Source: Pseudomonadota bacterium (GTDB lineage: Bacteria; Pseudomonadota; Gammaproteobacteria; Burkholderiales; Thiobacillaceae). Taken from it: a stretch of 37,058 bases of DNA. Positions within the stretch are counted from its first letter, which is position 1; the number at the start of each line of letters is the position of its first letter. Below are positions 30,593-37,058 of the stretch, piece by piece. The DNA is taken from positions 1 to 37,058 of the forward strand of contig JAKADY010000031.1 in NCBI GenBank assembly GCA_021826065.1. The letters run 5' to 3'. Below the pieces are notes generated by a model. It had not been told where the DNA came from. It saw only the letters and a list, made by a program, of their open reading frames with translations, and made no database searches. The translations under genes were made by a program, and so were the position numbers.

Positions 30593-33500
30593 TCAGCGGA
30601 GGAGCTCACGCCAGGTGACACGGCCACCGGCCAAGGCCGATTCCTCGCCGCCGAAGATCACATTGCCGTTGGCGGCTGGCACAATGGTTGTGATTGTCGT
30701 GCCATCAGGCAATATCTGGGTGATGGTCCGTGTCCCGTCGGGATTTTGGGTTTCCATCCGCGTGTAGGTTTTGCCATCACTGTATCTGATCTCCGTGGTG
30801 GTGGTATTGCCGCTGGTCGTGGTCGTTATGGACACCACACTGGCCCCTGCTACGAAAGTCCCGAACTTGGGGTCCTCCGAGCCGGCGGCAGGTGTTAGTT
30901 TAGTGCCTGGCGGGCTCGTGTCCTCGGGTGGGTTGGGCACCCAGCCGCTGTCGCCGTAGCATTTTTTGTTATCGTGGTGCCAGAAAACGGTGTACTCGGC
31001 CAACACGTAAGTCGTGAATTGCGACTGTTTCACACGCCAGCCGTATTTCGGCCCCCCATCGGGATAGTTCAATTCCAAGGCTGAGGCAGGCGTGTCGTGA
31101 CGGATCAGCTGCAGGGTGAGCGCCCCGTTGTAGCGCTCACCATTGGGTCCCGCCTTGGAGCCTTTGCTTGGCGAACCATCGGCATTGACCTTGTTAACAC
31201 AACCGGTCTGGGTGGGGATCAGGCCTGCTCGGGGTGTGCCACCATCACCCCACCAATCCTTGGACTTGAAGGCGTCGAGCGGCAGGTTGAACACCATCGT
31301 ACCGATGTTCGCCCGGCTGTAGATGGGCAGGCCCGCGAGCAGGGCGGCCGCGTCGGTCTGACTGGCAAGACCCTGATAGTCCTTCACACTGGTGAAGCTG
31401 CTGCCTGGCCCGATCATGAGTGTGGCAGCGGGATTCAGGTATTGATTCATGACCAGAATCTTGAACTGTAGATTTTGATCTGGGATGGCGTTGGACAAAT
31501 TGAAGGCCGGCTCACTGGCATTGAGCATGTTGACACCCGTCACATCATATTTGTCGTCATACTCGTGCACGTGCTTCTTTTTGGCATACGCACTGACAGT
31601 GGGAGTCGTAGTGTATTGGCAACAGGTGATGTTTTGCTGAAACTCGTCCTTCTTGCCGCATGATGCGCCCGAGGTATAGCTGCTGAAATAACCGTAGCCA
31701 GTGCTAAAGCCATTGGCAGTGGAGCAATAGCTCGACAAAGTCCCGAGCTGGCTGTTCATCTCGCTACTCTTTTTGCAGGTGACGTTATTCCGCGTTTGGC
31801 AAACACCCGTTGAGGTCGGCGCAGTCGTGATGTTGCCGTAGTAAATGTCGAAATCGAAGTGGCCGCCGGACACGCCTGGGTCATTGGGGTCGTTGACTTC
31901 TATGAGCGCATTCGGGTGGGAATTGAACACGGTATTACTAAAAGTGGCGGTGTCGATCAGGACGGGCTGGGAGATGATGCCCGCGCCCAGGTATTTGCTG
32001 ACAACCACATGGCCGTTCACCTTGTCAGCGTCGTTAATGACACCATCCCCGGTTAATTCGAATATGAGGCTCGGGCTCTCGCCGCCAGACAAATAGTCCA
32101 GTTCGTTGAGCCAGGTCGCACCGTGAGGGGGTGAGGCATTGGTCACCGTCGGATTGGTGCTGGCAAAATAATAGCGGCCGTTGTTATAGAATGGGAATTC
32201 GCCTAACACCCGCTCGCCGGCGGGCAGTGCGGTTCTCCAACCCTTGTGCGTGGACCAGTCGGGTTTGTGGGCCGTTAGATAGCGAACCCGTAGGCTGCCG
32301 AATGTGGTTTCCGTGAACGACTGGTCCACCAGGGTGGTGTTGCTGGACCCTGCGCCATCCCAGATGCCGTAGACGTAGTGGATGGAGTTGTCGCTCAAGT
32401 CCGCGGATGAGAGCGTGCGCCCAGTTGCGAACATGACCATGTAACCACCGAGCGGGTGTCGGCGTACGACCGGTGCAACGGTGATGGCCTGAGCGGGCGA
32501 GGTCGTGTGCAGGCTGGTCACCTGGAAATTCGCAGGATCCTCATGGTTGAGGTCGAACTTCCAGAGGGTGCCATCGAGATCGCCAGCATAGGCGTGGTCC
32601 ACCCGGCCATCGTTATCGACATCCACCAGGGTGGGCGTGGACAGGCCGTTGGGCCCACCGCTGCCATTGACTCCCGTGCTGATCTCCCGGATCAGGGCTC
32701 CGGTCTCAATGTTGATTATGAACAGCGAGGCCTTGCCGTCGCCTTCGTTCATGTAACCGTTGCCGGCGATCACCACGGCGGTACCGTTTTTGAGGCGCGC
32801 GATGCGAGGAGTGCCATAGGTGTAACCCAGGTTGGCGTAGCCTGTGGTGCTCGGTTGTATCTCCCACATGATCTTCGCGGCTGCAGCGGCCTCGTCGGCG
32901 GCTGAGGGATCGGTCATGTCCAGTGCATAGAGCCCCCGGCCGCCCGCGCCGAGTGCGCCGACGAGTATGATTTTGCTCCCACCCACACTGGACACCTGGG
33001 CGATACTCATACCGCCGTCGACGAAGTAGGTATGTTGGTAAGGATTGGCCGCCAGCTTGTTCAGGTTGCTGATCAGCATGGAGGGAATGTAGGCGAACAC
33101 CTCCTGCCCGGTGGCTGTGTCTAGAACGTGCACCATACCGTCGTTGCCACCGAAGAACAGGCGGCCGGTGCTGGCGTTGTAGCGCCAATACACGAGGGGG
33201 GAGTGGATGATGTCGCCGAGCACGCTCTTGCGCGTACGTAGATTGAGCCCGTTGGGTGCTTCGTTGCTGCGGTCGCCACGGATGAAGTCGAGGATCTTGG
33301 GGCCGTTGGTGGCATTGCCCAGGGCAGTTTGTTGCGTGGTGCTCAGATTGCCCCAGCGAAATGCGATCTTGCTGCCATCGCTCTTGAGAGTGACGATCTT
33401 GCGCCCGCTGTCGTAATGCTGTGCGTCGATCAACTTGGTGGCTGTGTTCGTACCCCAAGGCGAGTCGCCGCCGATCTCGGCGCTGCTGTCGACATAGCTG

Positions 33501-33703
33501 GCGATGACGTCGCCAGACCAGTCTTTGAGGTCGTAATTGCTCCGGAACAAGACCGCTTTGCCCGATTTGATGACATAGCTGGTCATTGCCGGGGTCCCAA
33601 GCCAGCCACGCGGTTGATCGTTCGGCACGAAACTGGGGGCGCTGTGGGCCGTTGGGATCAGGCACAAGCTCAGGAGCATGAGCAGGCGTCGGTTGGGCGT
33701 CAT
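30593..33703 (-). CDS. pilY1: Type IV pilus tip/biogenesis protein PilY1
   Basis: This 1036-residue protein has a signal peptide (about 1-22) and a PilC-type beta-propeller region from about 160 to 560. Its calcium loop D361-V-D-N-D-G-R-V-D369 matches the site that controls PilY1 function in Pseudomonas. A second acidic loop (GDGVINDADKV) lies near 560. Then come a cysteine-rich segment (about 640-720) and a Thr/Gly-rich tail. Pseudomonas PilY1 has a von Willebrand A domain before the propeller; none is visible here. GGAGG precedes the ATG. It is the last gene of the pilV-W-X-Y1 unit. Codon use is less GC-biased than in neighbouring operons. Confidence 0.92.
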   Translation of the reverse strand: MTPNRRLLMLLSLCLIPTAHSAPSFVPNDQPRGWLGTPAMTSYVIKSGKAVLFRSNYDLKDWSGDVIASYVDSSAEIGGDSPWGTNTATKLIDAQHYDSGRKIVTLKSDGSKIAFRWGNLSTTQQTALGNATNGPKILDFIRGDRSNEAPNGLNLRTRKSVLGDIIHSPLVYWRYNASTGRLFFGGNDGMVHVLDTATGQEVFAYIPSMLISNLNKLAANPYQHTYFVDGGMSIAQVSSVGGSKIILVGALGAGGRGLYALDMTDPSAADEAAAAAKIMWEIQPSTTGYANLGYTYGTPRIARLKNGTAVVIAGNGYMNEGDGKASLFIINIETGALIREISTGVNGSGGPNGLSTPTLVDVDNDGRVDHAYAGDLDGTLWKFDLNHEDPANFQVTSLHTTSPAQAITVAPVVRRHPLGGYMVMFATGRTLSSADLSDNSIHYVYGIWDGAGSSNTTLVDQSFTETTFGSLRVRYLTAHKPDWSTHKGWRTALPAGERVLGEFPFYNNGRYYFASTNPTVTNASPPHGATWLNELDYLSGGESPSLIFELTGDGVINDADKVNGHVVVSKYLGAGIISQPVLIDTATFSNTVFNSHPNALIEVNDPNDPGVSGGHFDFDIYYGNITTAPTSTGVCQTRNNVTCKKSSEMNSQLGTLSSYCSTANGFSTGYGYFSSYTSGASCGKKDEFQQNITCCQYTTTPTVSAYAKKKHVHEYDDKYDVTGVNMLNASEPAFNLSNAIPDQNLQFKILVMNQYLNPAATLMIGPGSSFTSVKDYQGLASQTDAAALLAGLPIYSRANIGTMVFNLPLDAFKSKDWWGDGGTPRAGLIPTQTGCVNKVNADGSPSKGSKAGPNGERYNGALTLQLIRHDTPASALELNYPDGGPKYGWRVKQSQFTTYVLAEYTVFWHHDNKKCYGDSGWVPNPPEDTSPPGTKLTPAAGSEDPKFGTFVAGASVVSITTTTSGNTTTTEIRYSDGKTYTRMETQNPDGTRTITQILPDGTTITTIVPAANGNVIFGGEESALAGGRVTWRELLR

Positions 33704-33724
33704 GGTCGATCCTCCGGGTGATGG

Positions 33725-34291
33725 CTAGACCGTGGGTTGGCAGAGACCGGCACGATGGCGGTGTTGGGTTTGCAACAGCACGACCGTATCGCCGCGCGCG
33801 CCGGAGGCGCGGGCGGTGACAAGGAAGAGGACCTCGCAGGGGCCGTTGGGTTGGATGGGTTGTGTCGTGCCCTGGTACTCGATCACATAGCGGGGTACTT
33901 GGGCGACCCCAGCCAAAATACTCACATCGGTAACTGTGCGTGTCTTGGTGTTGTCGGCCCAGTCTGCGTCGCTCATGGCCGACCATTTCGGGGCTGCGGG
34001 CTGTGACCGGCACAGGCCGCCATGGCATCCTGCAGTGAACTGCCCCTCCTCGAAGGGCTCGAACGGCGCGGTTCCGCCGTTGATCTCGCCCTCTGCGATG
34101 CGCAGGGCCGCTTCAGCGGCCTGGAATGCAACACTGCGATCGCGATAGTTCCCGGCCATGCGCTCCTGCAGGGTCCCCGTGGCAACCCCTGATAGAACGA
34201 TGAGGCTTAAGATCGATAGAACGACCAGGCTGATGATGAGGGTGCTGCCGGTTTGCGAATTGAGGCAGAGGGGTGTGTCCATGTGCTTCAC
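33725..34291 (-). CDS. pilX: Minor pilin PilX
   Basis: This 188-residue pilin-like protein has a short leader, then GSTLIISLVVLSILSLIVL, a membrane helix without the usual Glu5, as in PilX proteins. The ERMAGNYRDRSVAFQAAEAAL segment is diagnostic of PilX. It is a tip-complex minor pilin that primes pilus assembly with PilV, PilW and PilY1. The GTG at 34291 overlaps the pilW stop (GTGA); ATG 34282 is an alternative. Confidence 0.88.
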   Translation of the reverse strand: MKHMDTPLCLNSQTGSTLIISLVVLSILSLIVLSGVATGTLQERMAGNYRDRSVAFQAAEAALRIAEGEINGGTAPFEPFEEGQFTAGCHGGLCRSQPAAPKWSAMSDADWADNTKTRTVTDVSILAGVAQVPRYVIEYQGTTQPIQPNGPCEVLFLVTARASGARGDTVVLLQTQHRHRAGLCQPTV

Positions 34292-35004
34292 GGGTGGTTT
34301 CTCAGCGTTACAACGGCACCGTAGACTCGGCGCAGGCGGCGATCGGTGGGGGTATGGGTCACGCCGCCGATGGTGTAAGCCTGCTGACCCGTCGTGACGC
34401 CATCTCGCTCCGACACGAACAGCAGCTCGACGTTGAGGCTCGTGACGGCGGCCCAGTTGGTGACGGCTGTCGCATCGGCATAACCAGCGCTGCCGTTCAT
34501 TCCATAGCGGACCCGGAGCTCACCCACCCGGTCAACCAGGGCGGTACTTCCCCCGAGGCTGGACTGACAGATCAGCTCTTGATCCACGACCGAGAAATCG
34601 ATGGTCACGGTCGTCCCCGCCGGCACAGGGTTACCCAGACAGTCACGTACCGTACCATCGGGGCTACCCTGGTAGCGCAACGAGATGGAATTGTTGGTAC
34701 CGTTGATGATCTGGCCAGCGGCGGGAAATTTCGAATCGGCTGGGAAGATGCTCGCGACAGGGGTGGTGATGTCGCTCCGAAAGCCGGCCATGCGCAGTTC
34801 CCGCCCGATCGCGTCGAGCGCGAAACGTGCATTCTCCTGCATACGGGCAGATTCGCCCATCAGACGGTCTGTCTGACCGGAGAACACGAGTACGCCCAGC
34901 AGGCCAGCGATGAGCACGAGACCTACGGCGATGGCGATCAGCAGTTCGATCAGCGTCAGGCCGGTCTGCCCACCGTGTGAATTGATGTGAGGGCGTCTTT
35001 GCAT
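34288..35004 (-). CDS. pilW: Minor pilin PilW
   Basis: This 238-residue protein has a prepilin signal: cleavage after TG gives mature LTLIELLIAIAVG, with Glu5. The downstream MGESARMQENARFALDAIGRELRMAGF is typical of PilW. The ATG at 35004 shares one base with the pilV stop (TGATG). A longer frame to 35079 is rejected because it would lengthen the leader far beyond normal. It assembles with PilV, PilX and PilY1 at the pilus tip. Confidence 0.9.
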   Translation of the reverse strand: MQRRPHINSHGGQTGLTLIELLIAIAVGLVLIAGLLGVLVFSGQTDRLMGESARMQENARFALDAIGRELRMAGFRSDITTPVASIFPADSKFPAAGQIINGTNNSISLRYQGSPDGTVRDCLGNPVPAGTTVTIDFSVVDQELICQSSLGGSTALVDRVGELRVRYGMNGSAGYADATAVTNWAAVTSLNVELLFVSERDGVTTGQQAYTIGGVTHTPTDRRLRRVYGAVVTLRNHP

Positions 35005-35480
35005 CACAGCCTTGTGGAGACTTGCATTTGATGGGTCTCGCCATTCGCGGCGGCCGGATCGCCGCTGCGCTCCACCCACTGTACAGTGATGGTGACGACA
35101 CCAGTGTCGACGTCAATTGCACCGTCACCACCGGGTAGTAGGTTCGATACCTTCAAGAGCCACTCGGCAATGTCCACGTCGCGGCGGCTCGCCGGGGTCT
35201 CAGGGGCCTCGTCGTCCATGTCGAGGTCATAGGCGTCCGCGGCAGTGGGATTCGCGCGCATGCGGTCGATCATGTCGTTTGCCAGCATGGCGGCGAGGGA
35301 CCGCAGATGGGCGTTGTTGTTGTACTTGAGTCCGTTGGCCTGGACGGCTGCCAAGCCCAGCAATCCGAGTGCGAGCACGACCAAGGTCACCAGGACCTCG
35401 ATCAGGCTGAAGCCGGCCTCCGGTGAGCCCCGGTGGGGTAACGGTCGGACGCGCATTGACGTGTGACGAACATGCTGCAT
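35004..35480 (-). CDS. pilV: Minor pilin PilV
   Basis: This 158-residue type IV prepilin has leader cleavage after EAG, giving mature FSLIEVLVTLVVLALGLLGLA with Phe1 and Glu5. NGLKYNNNAHLRSLAAMLANDMIDRMRAN is the typical PilV continuation. It is the first gene of the unit. Its 5' leader contains the c-di-GMP-I riboswitch. GAGGCGG precedes the ATG. No fimT-like gene precedes it and no pilE follows pilY1. Confidence 0.9.
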   Translation of the reverse strand: MQHVRHTSMRVRPLPHRGSPEAGFSLIEVLVTLVVLALGLLGLAAVQANGLKYNNNAHLRSLAAMLANDMIDRMRANPTAADAYDLDMDDEAPETPASRRDVDIAEWLLKVSNLLPGGDGAIDVDTGVVTITVQWVERSGDPAAANGETHQMQVSTRL

Positions 35481-35554
35481 GGCCGCCTCGATTGGGTTCC
35501 ACTGAAGCCAACCCTGGTGGTCGGTTCAAGGACACCGGCAGACCTGCATGCACG

Positions 35555-35647
35555 GATCGTGGATGCGGCTCGGCCACCCTGGCTCAGCGCTGTAGGCCCG
35601 TAGCTTTGCGCCCCCGCCTTTCGGCAGGTTTGCCCTTGATCCCGATC
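35555..35647 (-). promoter_or_regulatory. Cyclic-di-GMP-I (GEMM) riboswitch, pilV leader
   Basis: Read on the minus strand, the conserved GEMM core is present in order. GGGCAAACC is followed by a stem CCTGCC-GAAA-GGCGGG (35613-35628) with GNRA tetraloop, then GGCGCAAAGC, then CTACGGGCCTA. CGGGCC (35595-35600) can pair with GGCCG (35571-35575) as the other arm. The closing helix pairs GATCGGGAT (35639-35647) with ATCC-A-CGATC (35555-35564), with one bulge. The aptamer of about 93 nt lies 75 bases before the pilV ATG. Downstream, CCGACC/GGTTGG and GGGTT/AACCC hairpins are mutually exclusive and could be the switching platform. No T tract is seen, so control may be translational. Confidence 0.88.
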
Positions 35648-35753
35648 AGGGATTGATCGCGACTACGCTTAAGTAACGGCCGTTAGCCGCGTGAGTGGAT
35701 GGTACGTGTGTACTACCCAGATGAATGGCCGTCTAGAGCCGACGAGAGGCAGG

Positions 35754-37058
<1,305 letters not shown>

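Noticed and set aside
32110-32140. A seventh heptad repeat copy inside pilY1 (GTGAGGGGGTGAGG)
   Set aside because: Only two units are recognisable and the protein around it is a plain Ser-Pro-Pro turn; chance is adequate.

Overview
The window is a high-GC proteobacterial chromosome segment. The best fit is a sulfur-oxidising betaproteobacterium of the Thiobacillus/Nitrosomonadales kind. That rests on sox genes at the left edge, on the order rplM-rpsI-argC-erpA, on gmhB-plsC-DUF45-gloA next to rsmA-pdxA-surA-lptD, on divergent amgK-murU, and on Coq7-type ubiquinone synthesis. The taxonomic call is inference from gene order, since no rRNA is present.

Layout. 1-500: the last codons of soxY (ending in the GGCGG sulfur-carrier tail), soxZ and a terminator. 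501-1868: a TrpB2-type PLP enzyme on the minus strand. 1869-2257: a regulatory gap with a perfect 16-bp FNR/NnrR-like palindrome. 2258-6034: a four-gene periplasmic unit, namely an octaheme nitrite reductase of the Thioalkalivibrio (TvNiR) type with one CxxCK heme and a Tyr-x-Cys pair, a lipoprotein PPIase, a small cytochrome c and an exported Mn-type superoxide dismutase. 6206-9854: rapZ, a NusG-II/Gx-transporter pair, ubiX, a LON-domain protein and coq7. 9842-11053 (minus): OsmC-like and DUF218 proteins. 11099-13819: rplM-rpsI, argC, erpA and yacG with clear promoters and terminators. 13919-16321: gmhB, plsC, a YgjP-type metallopeptidase and a frameshifted gloA. 16306-21938 (minus): lptD-surA-pdxA-rsmA. 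21990-28472 (plus): amgK, murU, pepP, ubiH, a second ubiquinone hydroxylase and dsbC. 28474-29782 (minus): a DUF192 protein and a dienelactone-hydrolase-like protein; then tonB (plus). 30593-35480 (minus): minor pilins pilV-pilW-pilX and pilY1, preceded by a cyclic-di-GMP-I (GEMM) riboswitch at 35555-35647. 35754 to the end (minus): mltA, cut by the window edge.

How the genes fit together. The outer-membrane/periplasm biogenesis block (lptD, surA, two PPIases, dsbC, plsC, gmhB), cell-wall recycling (amgK, murU, mltA) and quinone synthesis (ubiX, coq7, ubiH, second hydroxylase) are housekeeping. The accessory interest lies in the nitrite reductase unit, in the c-di-GMP-controlled pilus-tip operon, and in repeats at 17.3-26.6 kb. 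Six copies of a four-heptad repeat lie at or inside gene ends there and supply stop codons, a start codon and Shine-Dalgarno sequence. Two REP-like hairpins sit between a truncated duplicate of a gene's 5' end and the intact gene (murU and ubiH).
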